Shown here: piece after piece, positions 23,121 through 31,659 of the stretch
Numbering within the stretch: the stretch's first letter is position 1
How the letters are laid out: the number at the start of each line of letters is the position of its first letter
From: Halonatronomonas sp051745425
Lineage (GTDB): Bacteria > Bacillota > Halanaerobiia > Halanaerobiales > Halarsenatibacteraceae
Length of the DNA stretch: 43,775 nt
Assembly: GCA_051745425.1 (NCBI GenBank)
Contig: JBNJEB010000003.1
Span: 1 to 43,775, forward strand
Reading direction: 5' to 3'
Notes under the pieces: generated by a model
What the model saw: only the letters and a program-made list of their open reading frames with translations
What the model was told of the DNA's origin: nothing
Database searches by the model: none
Made by a program: the position numbers and the translations under genes

Positions 23121-24899
23121 TTAATCAATATCTGTTTGACTTTGAATATTCCAGGCTCTATTATAAAGTCCTGTTTCAGATACTAAATTTTCATGCTTTC
23201 CTCTTTGAACAATTTTACCTTTATCCATTACTATTACCTGGTCTGTATCTGCTAATGTATCTATCCTATGAGAAATAATAATCATAGTTTTATCACCATA
23301 CCTTTCACTTAATGACTTTCTAATTAAAAAGTCGGTCTTTGTATCTACTGCACTTAGTGAATCATCAAAAACTATTATTGGAGTATTCTTTATTAATGTT
23401 CTAGCAATTGCTAATCTTTGTTTTTGTCCTCCAGATAATGATACTCCCCTTTCGCCGACTTCAGTTTCATATTCATTTTTAAAGTTTTTGATCACCTTAT
23501 CAAATTGTGCAACTTCGACTGATGATTTAACTAAATCCTCATTTTCTTTTGCTCCAATTACAATGTTTTCTTTAATAGATTTAGCAAATAGAAATGGTTC
23601 CTGTAAAATTAAGCCAATCTGGTTTCTTATAAATCCTCTATCATACTCTCTTAATTCTCTACCGTCTATTTTTATTGAACCTTTACTGTAATCTAATAAT
23701 CTAGTTAAAATATAGACCAGTGTACTTTTACCTGAACCTGTTGTTCCTAAGATTCCTAACTTTTCACCTGATTTAATTTCAAAAGAAATATTATCTAGAA
23801 CTAATTCATCTTCATAGGCATAGGATAGGTTTTTTACTTCAATATTTCCTGATAACCTTTTAGCATATCCATATCCTCTGTAAGTTTCTCTAGGTTCAAC
23901 CAGGATTTCATTAATTCGGGCAAAAGCAATTTCTGCCTTACCCATGTCAGTAAGAATTCTACCTGTCTGCCTTACTGGCCAGAGAAGCATTCCAATATAT
24001 GTTGTAAAGACTACTAAAGTACCAAGAGTTAAATGCCCTGAGGCTGCTCTAAAGGAGCCTGCGATTAAAACAATACCTATCTGTATAAAACAGATAAAAT
24101 CTGAAAATGACCAGTAATATGCAAGCAATTTAATTAAGTGAAATGTTAATTCTTTATGCTCGTTATTCTTTTGATCAAACTTCACTTTTTCATAAGGCTG
24201 TTTGGCAAATGCTTTAACAACTCTAACACCAGTAAGATTCTCTTGAATAGTTGTTGATAATTTTGCTTCTGCTTCATCAGAAGCTTTAAAAGCTATTTTA
24301 ACTTTTTTGAAAAATACATAAGCAAAGATAAATATTATTGGAACTACTAGCATTGAAATAAAGGTCATATATAAATCTAAAGATAGCATAATAATTAAAA
24401 CTGTTATTAACATAAAAAGTGCTCTTCCAACCTCAACCAGTTGAATAGATAGAAACCTTCTAATTGTATCTAAATCTGATGTGCTCCTTTGAATTAAATC
24501 TCCAGTATCTTTTTTAATATGATAATTAAAATCTAGATACTGTAGATGTTCAAATAATTGATCACGAAGATTTCTTGCAAATTCTTCTGCCCCCTCTGCT
24601 GCCCATTTACCTTTTAAGTATAAAAATATACCTCTTAAAAATGTTATTAATAAAATTAATAATGCAGGTAGCCATAATTGATTAATCAAATTTTGATTTG
24701 ATAAATATTTTCCAACGGAATTTATGATCGGTATTGGCAAATTTAAAGGTTCATCTCCAATAATTGAATCAATAGTTATTTTAATTATTAAAGGGTTCAT
24801 CAGCATTAGTACTGCAGCGATCCCTACAGATATAAATGCCATTATATATTTAATTTTTTCAGTTCTCATATAATTTAAAGCTAATTTAATTGAAGTCAT
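23121..24899 (-). CDS. Heterodimeric ABC exporter, degenerate-site half (YheI-like)
   Basis: A 592-residue ABC half-transporter, translated first in the exporter operon. Six membrane segments occupy residues about 15-310. The nucleotide-binding domain has Walker A GTTGSGKST, a perfect LSGGQKQRLAIAR signature, and Walker B IIVFDDSLSAVD, where the second Asp replaces the catalytic Glu. The switch His is present in IISHRID. This combination is expected for the degenerate half of a TM287/288-type heterodimer with the product of 21271-23109. The start ATG has AGAGGA. Two terminator-like hairpins lie just upstream, with no separate promoter evident, so expression probably depends on read-through (see findings). 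Confidence 0.9.
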   Translation of the reverse strand: MTSIKLALNYMRTEKIKYIMAFISVGIAAVLMLMNPLIIKITIDSIIGDEPLNLPIPIINSVGKYLSNQNLINQLWLPALLILLITFLRGIFLYLKGKWAAEGAEEFARNLRDQLFEHLQYLDFNYHIKKDTGDLIQRSTSDLDTIRRFLSIQLVEVGRALFMLITVLIIMLSLDLYMTFISMLVVPIIFIFAYVFFKKVKIAFKASDEAEAKLSTTIQENLTGVRVVKAFAKQPYEKVKFDQKNNEHKELTFHLIKLLAYYWSFSDFICFIQIGIVLIAGSFRAASGHLTLGTLVVFTTYIGMLLWPVRQTGRILTDMGKAEIAFARINEILVEPRETYRGYGYAKRLSGNIEVKNLSYAYEDELVLDNISFEIKSGEKLGILGTTGSGKSTLVYILTRLLDYSKGSIKIDGRELREYDRGFIRNQIGLILQEPFLFAKSIKENIVIGAKENEDLVKSSVEVAQFDKVIKNFKNEYETEVGERGVSLSGGQKQRLAIARTLIKNTPIIVFDDSLSAVDTKTDFLIRKSLSERYGDKTMIIISHRIDTLADTDQVIVMDKGKIVQRGKHENLVSETGLYNRAWNIQSQTDID

Positions 24900-24923
24900 T
24901 TTAAATTCCTCTTTTCTATTTTA

Positions 24924-24955
24924 AATAAAAAAAACCACGGAAATATCCGCGGTTT
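24924..24955 (-). terminator. Intrinsic terminator directly upstream of the ABC exporter
   Basis: On the minus strand AAACCGCGG (24955-24947), a 6-base loop and CCGTGGTTT (24940-24932) make a 9-base stem with one G-T pair, running into eight Ts. It lies only about 25 bases before the exporter start codon and 85 bases after the stop of the 63-residue gene. It is a strong terminator by eye. Confidence 0.8.
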
Positions 24956-24960
24956 AAATA

Positions 24961-25009
24961 TATCAATACATAAAAATACCGCGGTTTAATATGACCGCGG
25001 TTATTGATA
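24961..25009 (-). terminator. Nested hairpin upstream of the exporter, second terminator or attenuator
   Basis: ACCGCGGT at 24978-24985 and at 24994-25001 form an 8-base stem with an 8-base loop, followed on the minus strand by ATTTTTA. Outside it TATCAATA (24961-24968) pairs with TATTGATA (25002-25009). Because CCGCGG is self-complementary, its copies here can also pair with the one in the terminator at 24924-24955, giving alternative folds. Confidence 0.6.
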
Positions 25010-25040
25010 AATATCCAGTTATCTAATTTACTTTAGAAAT

Positions 25041-25232
25041 TTAATGCTTTCTAAAATCTAAATCTCGATAAGGATAGGCCATATTAAATGATAGGCTATT
25101 TGGTTTTAAAGTTTCTCTTATTCTGATTAAAAATCTCATTAATGAATTAGACGCACTTATCCCTTGGTCTTCGATTACTTTACTTATTAGATTAAATGCA
25201 AACTTAACTTGACTTAAATAGCCCTTGATCAT
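25041..25232 (-). CDS. 63-residue protein of unknown function
   Basis: I do not recognise this protein. It is supported as a gene by a strong ribosome site (AGGAGGG, 8 bases before the ATG), and by a consensus promoter with a Fur-like palindrome about 75 bases upstream. The sequence is basic, with a probable amphipathic helix in the first 30 residues (GYLSQVKFAFNLISKVI) and an Arg-rich segment (MRFLIRIRETLK), and ends YPYRDLDFRKH. There are no Cys, no signal peptide and no clear membrane helix. It lies between the fur-family gene and an ABC exporter, all on the minus strand. It could be a small regulator, a metal-stress protein or an exported peptide; none of these is demonstrated. Confidence 0.6.
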   Translation of the reverse strand: MIKGYLSQVKFAFNLISKVIEDQGISASNSLMRFLIRIRETLKPNSLSFNMAYPYRDLDFRKH

Positions 25233-25315
25233 TATAGACCCTCCTCTCTTATTAGTAATTAATTTTATTAATATTTAAAGGCTTTATATTTAAATTTTTT
25301 GATTAATTCATTTAT

Positions 25316-25344
25316 ATTATACATAGTATAATTAAATAATGCAA
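25316..25344 (-). promoter_or_regulatory. Consensus promoter overlapped by a Fur/PerR-box-like palindrome
   Basis: Minus-strand TTGCAT (25344-25339), a 17-base spacer and TATAAT (25321-25316). Over the -10 lies the perfect inverted repeat ATTATAC-N3-GTATAAT (25316-25332). Its core TTATACTATGTATAA matches the PerR/Fur-type 7-1-7 box TTATAATnATTATAA at 11 of 14 positions. A Fur-family gene sits immediately upstream, so repression by that protein is likely. Confidence 0.65.
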
Positions 25345-25370
25345 GTCTTTTTTTAATTTATTTTATTTTT

Positions 25371-25793
25371 TTAAGAATTTTTATTGCAAGCCGGACATAT
25401 TCCATAGATATTAATGCTATGATCAATAATTTTATAATCAGTTTTCTTCTTTAACTCATCTTCATAGCCCTTTAAGGGACAATCTAAGGGCTCCATCTCA
25501 CCACATTTTGTACATATTAAATGATGATGATGTTTATTACCTAAAGATATTTCATATAACTTTTTATTATTATTTAATGAATTAATTTCTCTTATAATAT
25601 CCATTTTTTTAAAAGTACTTAAATTTCTATAAACAGTTGATAAACGGCATTTAGCTAATTTTTCCTTTAAAAGATTGTGAATATAATTAGCAGAGACTGG
25701 TTTAGATGTATTTAGTAGTATTTTAAAAATTTCTCTTCTCGGTTCAGTTAATCTAATATCATATTGATTAAATATATCATCTACTTTAGTCAT
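25371..25793 (-). CDS. Fur-family metal-dependent regulator
   Basis: A 140-residue winged-helix repressor. RLTEPRREIFKIL and the recognition helix LSTVYRNLSTFKK are typical of the family. The structural zinc site is complete: CTKCG and CPAC. A run of four His precedes the first CxxC, at the regulatory metal site. The His that PerR uses for peroxide sensing in the early 'AHPTA' segment is replaced (SKPVSA), so PerR is less likely than Fur or Zur. The start ATG follows GGGGATG. The downstream promoter carries a Fur-box-like palindrome, making the 63-residue gene and perhaps the exporter its probable targets. Confidence 0.88.
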   Translation of the reverse strand: MTKVDDIFNQYDIRLTEPRREIFKILLNTSKPVSANYIHNLLKEKLAKCRLSTVYRNLSTFKKMDIIREINSLNNNKKLYEISLGNKHHHHLICTKCGEMEPLDCPLKGYEDELKKKTDYKIIDHSINIYGICPACNKNS

Positions 25794-25862
25794 TTAATCA
25801 TCCCCTGAAAATTAATTTATCGTCTAAAATAATTATATATTAAATTTTTGTAATAATAAAGA

Positions 25863-25884
25863 AAAGCCTGCAAAAGCAGGCTTT
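25863..25884 (-). terminator. Terminator after the sensor kinase
   Basis: AAAGCCTGC (25863-25871), loop AAAA, GCAGGCTTT (25876-25884), a perfect 9-base stem. On the minus strand TTTTCTTTATTATT follows. It closes the two-component operon; its stop codon is a few bases upstream. Confidence 0.9.
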
Positions 25885-25889
25885 ACAAA

Positions 25890-27734
25890 TTAATAATTGA
25901 TTTTAGGAATCTTAAATCCAAATGTAGACCCCTGACCATATTCACTTTCAACAAATATCTCGCCATCGTGATTTCTGATTATCTCTCTGCAAATAGATAA
26001 TCCAAGTCCACTACCTGCGGAACCTGGTGTTCTAGCTTTATCCAGCTTATAAAATCTTTCCCATATATTTTCGATCTCGTCTTCAGGAATTCCAACTCCA
26101 TTATCAATTACTTTAACAATCGCATTTTTTTCATCAGAATCTACAACCAATGTTATTTTACTTTCATCCGGTGAAAACTTTCTTGCATTATCTAAAAAGT
26201 TAAAAAGAACCTGTTTGAGACTTGCCTTGCTGGCCTGGATATTAATTGATTCTGTTTTGTTTTTGACTACTAATCTATTGGCCAGTGGACCTGATTTATT
26301 GAATGTTTGACTTACTTCATTAATTAATTCAATAAGATTAATTTTTTCTTTTTCTTTTATTAAATCTTGATTTTGATATTCAGCTAATCTTAAGATTTCA
26401 TCTACTAATTCTGTTAGCCGATCACTTTCATCTAAAACTATTTCTAAATAATCTTCCTGTTTTTCTTTATCATCAATAATTCCATCTAATAATAATTCTG
26501 CTGAACCCTTAATTGAAGATAAAGGCGCTTTTAATTCATGGGATACATTAGCTACAAAATCCTGCTGTAATTTTTCAAACCTCCAGCGATCACTTATATC
26601 CTGAAATAAAGCAACTACACCCCATACCTCACCTCTCATTATAATAGGGTTACATCTTAATATTATTCTTCTATTATTATTATTTTTATGTTCTTCTTCA
26701 TTAATTGTAAATTCTTCTTTTATTGATTCTTTTTCATATAAAGCCAACTCAATTGCTTCTTTAACCTTCTCAGGTACTACTATTTCTTTATAATTTTTAC
26801 CAATAGAATTTTTTGAAACATAAAAAATATTATTTAATGATCTATTAACTACAATTACATTTCCAGACTTATCAATAGCTAAAACTCCCTCTTCCATCCC
26901 AGTTAAAATATATTTTAACTTATTACGTTCTCTAGTTAGGTCTGTAATGCTTTCTTTTAAATTTATTGAAAGAGAATTAAAACTATCTTTTAAATTATTT
27001 ATTTCTTTACTAGAATCGTCATTTTTAAGTTCTAACTGTCTACCATAATCTCCTTTTTCTAATTCAGTAACTACCTTACTCATATGCTGTAATGGGCTAG
27101 ATAATGATTTCGACCAATTATAAGCTAAAAATATACCTAATAAAATAGCAATTAAAGATGAATAAATCATTAATTGTCTTACCTGCCTGACAGTTGAGTT
27201 TATGCCTTCAACAGATGTGAATACCAGTAATCCTGCAACCACATTATCCATCTGCCTTATAGGCATTCCTATTAATAACATTGGCCGCTCAAAATGTCTG
27301 GGTTCAACCCTCTGAGAAATAATATTACCATTAAAAATTCTTTCAGAATTCAAAAATCTTATATTAGAATCCTGGTTCTCCAAAAATGGATAACTATCTA
27401 TCATTAGACCATCTTCATTAATAAGCCAGGCCTGTCCAGAATTTATCTCTGCTACCAATTGCAATGTATTCTGAACTTCCTCTTCATCATTTTCTATAAT
27501 TGCACTATAAAGAGCTTGATTTAAAACCTGACTATTATTTATTATATCTGTCTCTGTCTTAGAAAAATAAAAATCATCGAAAAAATAAATAGTTGCTAAA
27601 CCTAAAATCATAATTATAATTAATGAGAGTAATAAAAACCTGATAAATAACTTCATAAATAAAGTGTTAACTCCAAAAGTAAAATTATCAGGAAAGTTTA
27701 TAATACTATTTTTTATCTTTTTTATCAGTTTCAA
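25890..27734 (-). CDS. Membrane sensor histidine kinase, HAMP-PAS-HisKA-HATPase (PhoR/ResE/WalK type)
   Basis: A 614-residue sensor kinase. A first membrane helix lies at about residues 27-50 (KLFIRFLLLSLIIIMILG), then an extracytoplasmic sensor domain, a second helix at about 190-207, HAMP, a PAS domain (around 275-385), the phospho-acceptor region FVANVSHELKAPLSS, and the ATPase with N-, G1- and G2-boxes (FNFLDNARKFS, DNGVGIP, GSGLGLSI). The gene overlaps its response regulator by 29 bases. The start is probably TTG 27734, spaced from GGGGGG in the regulator; an internal ATG at 27656 just before the first helix is the alternative. The organisation resembles PhoR or ResE. The signal cannot be deduced. 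Confidence 0.9.
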   Translation of the reverse strand: MKLIKKIKNSIINFPDNFTFGVNTLFMKLFIRFLLLSLIIIMILGLATIYFFDDFYFSKTETDIINNSQVLNQALYSAIIENDEEEVQNTLQLVAEINSGQAWLINEDGLMIDSYPFLENQDSNIRFLNSERIFNGNIISQRVEPRHFERPMLLIGMPIRQMDNVVAGLLVFTSVEGINSTVRQVRQLMIYSSLIAILLGIFLAYNWSKSLSSPLQHMSKVVTELEKGDYGRQLELKNDDSSKEINNLKDSFNSLSINLKESITDLTRERNKLKYILTGMEEGVLAIDKSGNVIVVNRSLNNIFYVSKNSIGKNYKEIVVPEKVKEAIELALYEKESIKEEFTINEEEHKNNNNRRIILRCNPIIMRGEVWGVVALFQDISDRWRFEKLQQDFVANVSHELKAPLSSIKGSAELLLDGIIDDKEKQEDYLEIVLDESDRLTELVDEILRLAEYQNQDLIKEKEKINLIELINEVSQTFNKSGPLANRLVVKNKTESINIQASKASLKQVLFNFLDNARKFSPDESKITLVVDSDEKNAIVKVIDNGVGIPEDEIENIWERFYKLDKARTPGSAGSGLGLSICREIIRNHDGEIFVESEYGQGSTFGFKIPKINY

Positions 27735-28404
27735 ATTTATAACCTACCCCCCAGACAGTTTCAATATGTTTATCAGCCTGCTCTCCAAGCTTTTTGCGAA
27801 GAGATTTTATATGGGTATCTACAGTTCTAATATCGCCAAAATAGTCGTAACCCCAAACTTTTTTTAGCAATTTTTCTCTGTCAAAAACAATTTTCGGGGA
27901 GGAGGCCAGGGTCCATAAGAGATCAAATTCCTTAGGAGTTAATTCAACTTTTTCTCCACACACTTTAACACTTCGTTCATTTTTGTTTATAGATATATTA
28001 TCATATTTAATAATCTCTTTATCATCATCTTTCGACTGAGCCAGCCTTCTCAGAACTGCTTTTGCCCGTGCTACAACCTCTTTTGGGCTAAATGGTTTAG
28101 TAACATAATCGTCAGCTCCTAATTCAAGTCCAGTTATTCTATCAGAATCTTTTGTTTTTGCACTAAGAATAATTATTGGAACTTTATTTGCCGGCCTCAA
28201 TTTCTGACATACTTCCCAACCATCCATTTCAGGTAACATTATATCAAGAACTACTAGGTCAGGATTAATTAATTCTATTTTCTCTAGCCCCTCTTGTCCT
28301 GACTGAGCTGTATGAACCTGAAAATTCTCATACTCAAAATATTCTTTTAAAATTCTAATTATATGGTCATCGTCATCTATAATTAAAACATCATAATCTG
28401 GCAA
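27706..28404 (-). CDS. OmpR-family response regulator
   Basis: A 232-residue response regulator. The receiver domain has the acidic pair in LIIDDDDHI, phospho-acceptor Asp in LVVLDIMLPEMDG, the switch Ser in ILSAKT and the Lys in VTKPFSPKE. The C-terminal winged helix has the OmpR signature ending RTVDTHIKSLRKKL and VWGVGYKF. Translation starts at TTG (28404) with AAAGGAG 9 bases before. It is co-transcribed with the overlapping kinase. The close resemblance is to PhoP/WalR regulators; the target genes are not identifiable here. Confidence 0.93.
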   Translation of the reverse strand: MPDYDVLIIDDDDHIIRILKEYFEYENFQVHTAQSGQEGLEKIELINPDLVVLDIMLPEMDGWEVCQKLRPANKVPIIILSAKTKDSDRITGLELGADDYVTKPFSPKEVVARAKAVLRRLAQSKDDDKEIIKYDNISINKNERSVKVCGEKVELTPKEFDLLWTLASSPKIVFDREKLLKKVWGYDYFGDIRTVDTHIKSLRKKLGEQADKHIETVWGVGYKFETDKKDKK

Positions 28405-28441
28405 ATTAATCTCTCCTTTATTATCTAATTTATAATATTAA

Positions 28442-28463
28442 CCCCTGACTAAATAGCCAGGGG
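28442..28463 (-). terminator. Terminator after the ferritin-like gene
   Basis: CCCCTGGCT, loop ATTT, AGTCAGGGG on the minus strand: a 9-base stem with one G-T pair. The T tract that follows is weak (TTAATATT). It lies 20 bases after the ferritin-like stop codon. Confidence 0.65.
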
Positions 28464-28482
28464 CTTAAAACTAATTTTAATA

Positions 28483-28968
28483 TTAAAAAGGAGCAAATCC
28501 CTGTTCATTCCACCAATCTTCTTGAAGTAATTCATAGTGTTTTTGAAACTCTTCCATATGTCCTCTTTCCCATTCTATTAAAGTTTCATATAACTCTTTG
28601 GCTTCTGGAGAATTAGAATCCTTTGCTGCTTTTTTATAGAATTCAATTGCTTCTTTCTCCATTTTTACACCAATACTAAAAACTGATAAAGCCAGTGAAC
28701 CTTTAAAGACATCTTTCTTATCCCAGTCAAATATACCTGGTTTCTCTGGGGGTTGTTCAAAGCCGAAATCAGTATCTTCTACTCCAGCCATTTTATTATA
28801 AAGACCTTTTAACCAATTTATATGCTGCTGCTCCTCACCTGCTATTTTCTCAAAGGCAGCTCTAGTTTCATCATCTTCAGACCGAGCAGCTGCTAACATA
28901 TAAAAATCAAAACCTTCTTGCTCAATTAGGACAGCTTTTTTAAGAATATTATATTCTTGTTTATCCAT
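28483..28968 (-). CDS. Rubrerythrin/ferritin-like di-iron protein without rubredoxin domain
   Basis: A 161-residue four-helix-bundle protein of the rubrerythrin/ferritin-like superfamily (COG1633 type). The di-iron ligand pattern is visible: E in LIEQEGFDFY, EEQQH about 30 residues later, E in KMEKEAIEFY and ERGHMEEF in the last helix. The C-terminal rubredoxin module of classical rubrerythrin is absent. Acidic and Trp-rich tail (EDWWNEQGFAPF). A consensus promoter lies directly upstream and a terminator downstream, so it is monocistronic. A role in peroxide or oxygen detoxification or iron handling is likely in an anaerobe. The exact reaction is unknown. Confidence 0.82.
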   Translation of the reverse strand: MDKQEYNILKKAVLIEQEGFDFYMLAAARSEDDETRAAFEKIAGEEQQHINWLKGLYNKMAGVEDTDFGFEQPPEKPGIFDWDKKDVFKGSLALSVFSIGVKMEKEAIEFYKKAAKDSNSPEAKELYETLIEWERGHMEEFQKHYELLQEDWWNEQGFAPF

Positions 28969-29000
28969 ATCATTTATACCCCCTTATTATTGTTAAGTAA

Positions 29001-29029
29001 AGTATATAAAATTTTCTTTTTATTTGCAA
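29001..29029 (-). promoter_or_regulatory. Consensus promoter of the ferritin-like gene
   Basis: Minus-strand TTGCAA (29029-29024), a 17-base spacer and TATACT (29006-29001). It is placed between the GH13 stop codon and the ferritin-like start, about 33 bases before the ATG. Confidence 0.7.
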
Positions 29030-29041
29030 ATGACTTTTAAA

Positions 29042-30811
29042 CTAAAAAGCTATTATATTATTAGAAGTAATCATCAACTTTTCAGTTTCTATATTTATTT
29101 TAAAATCAGACAACTTAAATTCTGGCTTTTTATTCTTAATTATTTTAACTATATCAGCTTCTAGTAAATCTAACTCAATATCATGATTTTTATTTGAAAA
29201 ATTTGCAATTATTATTTTTTTATTATTTTTTTCTTCTAAAGTAAAAACTAAAATGTTTTTTACTGGGTCTGAGTAAATCTCTTTATATATTCCGTCATGA
29301 AAAACTGATTCCCCTTTATAAAACTTAATTAACCTTTGGTAATGATTGAACAATACTTGATTCTGTCTTTCTTTTTCCCATATCATTGTTCTTCTACAGT
29401 CAGGATCATCTCCCCCTGACATTCCTATTTCAGTTCCATAATATACCATAGGTATACCTGGAAGAAAAAATTGCAAAGTTGAAATTAATTTAACCTTTTC
29501 TTCTTTTTCTGATTTAGAAAGATCTTTAAAATACCAGGAAATTCTGGGTGTATCATGACTATCTAAAACAGTTAACAACTGATTAGGAACCCTATGCATA
29601 TAATTTTTAAAGTTATTTTGAATTCTTTTACTAAATGCATCAGCTGTAATTGTTTTATTAATTATCAAAGAAAATATATCTTTTTGAAGATCATAATTCA
29701 TTACAGAATCAAACTGATCTCCCTCCAACCATCTGTTGGCTCTATACCAAACCTCACCAATAATAAAGATATTAGAATTAATTTTTTTTAGTTCATTCCT
29801 AAATTTATACCAAAAATCAGAAGAAACTTCATCAGCAACATCTAAACGCCAGCCATCTAAATCTAATTCTTCTGTCCAATATCTCGCTACTTCAAGAAAA
29901 TAATTCTGAGTTGCCAGGTTATCCATATTTAATCTTGGCATCTGACTAATATTGTTAGCAAAGGTCTTATAATTAACTTTATCTAAACTAACAGGAAATT
30001 TTTCAGGATGATACCAGTTAATATATTTAGATTTTTCACCATTCTGAATCAGATCCTGAAAAGCAAAAAAACCTGAACCAGAGTGATTAAAAACTGCATC
30101 TAAAATTATTTTAATATCCCTTTTATGAGCTTCTTCAATTAACATTTTAGCTGTCTCTAAATTACCAAAATTAGAATCTATTTGATAATAATCATCTATA
30201 TTATATTTATGATTACTTGGAGACTTGAAAATTGGAGTTAGATAAATTGTTGTAAATCCCATATTTTCTATATAATCTAGTTTATCTATTATTCCTCGAA
30301 GGTTACCACCATAAAGAGAATCTCTTGTAGGTAAATCTCCCCAGGAATCCTTTGCCTTATTATCATTACCTGAACGATAAAATCTATCAGGAAATATTTG
30401 ATATATCACCTGCTTTTTAGGCCAATCAGGCCAGTCAGGAATATCAGACTTATTGATTACTGGAAATTGAAAGTATCCTGAATGATGTCCCCTAGGTCTA
30501 TTAATTGAAAACCCTTTTTCATTATACCAGTAACCGTTTTTATGGTAGTCTTCAAGGTAAAAGATATATCTAACTCTTGTATCATCTAAATTAAGATAAG
30601 TTGAATATATATCTTTTTCTGATGTTCTATATAATAGATTTAGCTCTTTAATTTTGGAAGGGTTCTCTTTTTCTGTATATCTTGGCCCATAAAGAATTAC
30701 TACCCGAGAGATATCATCCCGGGCAGTTTCTATTCTAAGCTCAAGTGTATTTTTATTTATTACAGATTGCTGGACTGGGTTATATGAATGATTAATAGCT
30801 GATAAAATCAT
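29042..30811 (-). CDS. GH13 alpha-glucan hydrolase, neopullulanase/cyclomaltodextrinase type
   Basis: A 589-residue alpha-amylase family enzyme. An N-terminal beta-domain of CBM34 type (about residues 1-120) precedes the barrel, which is usual for cyclomaltodextrinases, neopullulanases and maltogenic amylases. Conserved regions: DAVFNHSG, the nucleophile Asp in DGWRLDVADE, the acid/base Glu in IIGEVW, and the transition-state Asp in LDSHDTPR. No signal peptide, so it is cytosolic and would act on imported maltodextrin or cyclodextrin. Its ATG overlaps the malG stop (ATGA), making it the last gene of the maltodextrin operon. Fine substrate preference cannot be assigned. Confidence 0.9.
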   Translation of the reverse strand: MILSAINHSYNPVQQSVINKNTLELRIETARDDISRVVILYGPRYTEKENPSKIKELNLLYRTSEKDIYSTYLNLDDTRVRYIFYLEDYHKNGYWYNEKGFSINRPRGHHSGYFQFPVINKSDIPDWPDWPKKQVIYQIFPDRFYRSGNDNKAKDSWGDLPTRDSLYGGNLRGIIDKLDYIENMGFTTIYLTPIFKSPSNHKYNIDDYYQIDSNFGNLETAKMLIEEAHKRDIKIILDAVFNHSGSGFFAFQDLIQNGEKSKYINWYHPEKFPVSLDKVNYKTFANNISQMPRLNMDNLATQNYFLEVARYWTEELDLDGWRLDVADEVSSDFWYKFRNELKKINSNIFIIGEVWYRANRWLEGDQFDSVMNYDLQKDIFSLIINKTITADAFSKRIQNNFKNYMHRVPNQLLTVLDSHDTPRISWYFKDLSKSEKEEKVKLISTLQFFLPGIPMVYYGTEIGMSGGDDPDCRRTMIWEKERQNQVLFNHYQRLIKFYKGESVFHDGIYKEIYSDPVKNILVFTLEEKNNKKIIIANFSNKNHDIELDLLEADIVKIIKNKKPEFKLSDFKINIETEKLMITSNNIIAF

Positions 30812-31659
30812 CCCTTAACAGCTCCCCCAGTAAGACCGCTTATTATATGATCCTGAACTAACATAAAGAGAACAATTATAGGAATTGCGCCAATAATTGC
30901 TGCCGCCGAAAATGTTCCCCATCTAGCACCATATTGGTCTGATATAAATAAATGTAAACCAACTGCAAGAGTATACTTTGATGATGAACCTAATATAACT
31001 CTCGCTAGTATATACTCCGAATAGGTTGCAATAAATTGCAAAATAAATATTACTACAAGCATTGGTCTTATTAAAGGAGCTATAATTAATCTAAAAGCCT
31101 GAAATTTGCCTGCACCATCAATATAAGCCGCTTCTTCTAAGGAGCGGGGAATAGTATCCATATACCCCTTCATCAACCAGGTATTAACTCCTATAGCCCC
31201 TCCTAAATAAATTAAAATCAAAGCTGGATGTGTATTTAAACCTATAACAGGAAAGTATCTTTGAATATTTAAGAAAAGCAAATAAATTGCTACCATGGCA
31301 AGCATCTGAGGAAAAACCTGAACTAAAAGAATAGTAAATAAACCCTTTCTTCTAAATTTAAAACGAAATCGTGAAAAAGGATATGCAGCAAGAGTTGTTA
31401 AAGTTACCGCAATCACTGAAGTTATCAATGATATTTTAATACTATTCCAGAGCCAGAGTAAAAATGGATGCTGAGTCGATGTTGCCAGCTCTTGATAATG
31501 TTCAAATGTAATCTCAGGAGGAACAATTGTCTGACCAACTAATGTATTAGCTGGATTTATTGAAGCTGAAAGAGTCCAGGCTACTGGAAACATAGCAAAG
31601 ATTATTGCGAGCCAGACTATTAAATGTTTTATTAATCCAATTTTTTTATCTCTACTCAT
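30808..31659 (-). CDS. malG: Maltodextrin ABC transporter permease MalG
   Basis: A 283-residue inner-membrane permease with six predicted helices. The cytoplasmic coupling loop EAAYIDGAGKFQAF is the EAA motif that contacts the ATPase. N-terminal MSRDKKIGLIKHLIVWL and SINPANTLVG are MalG-like. It overlaps malF by 8 bases upstream and the GH13 gene by 4 downstream. The dedicated ATPase (MalK/MsmX) is not in the window, as is common in Firmicutes where one ATPase serves several sugar importers. Confidence 0.93.
   Translation of the reverse strand: MSRDKKIGLIKHLIVWLAIIFAMFPVAWTLSASINPANTLVGQTIVPPEITFEHYQELATSTQHPFLLWLWNSIKISLITSVIAVTLTTLAAYPFSRFRFKFRRKGLFTILLVQVFPQMLAMVAIYLLFLNIQRYFPVIGLNTHPALILIYLGGAIGVNTWLMKGYMDTIPRSLEEAAYIDGAGKFQAFRLIIAPLIRPMLVVIFILQFIATYSEYILARVILGSSSKYTLAVGLHLFISDQYGARWGTFSAAAIIGAIPIIVLFMLVQDHIISGLTGGAVKG

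Noticed and set aside
24932..25001. CCGCGG copies as a CRISPR array or operator array
   Set aside because: Units are short, spacing is irregular and the copies form terminator hairpins with T tracts.
25371..25793. Assignment of the Fur-family protein as PerR
   Set aside because: The N-terminal His used for peroxide sensing is absent, so only Fur-family is claimed.
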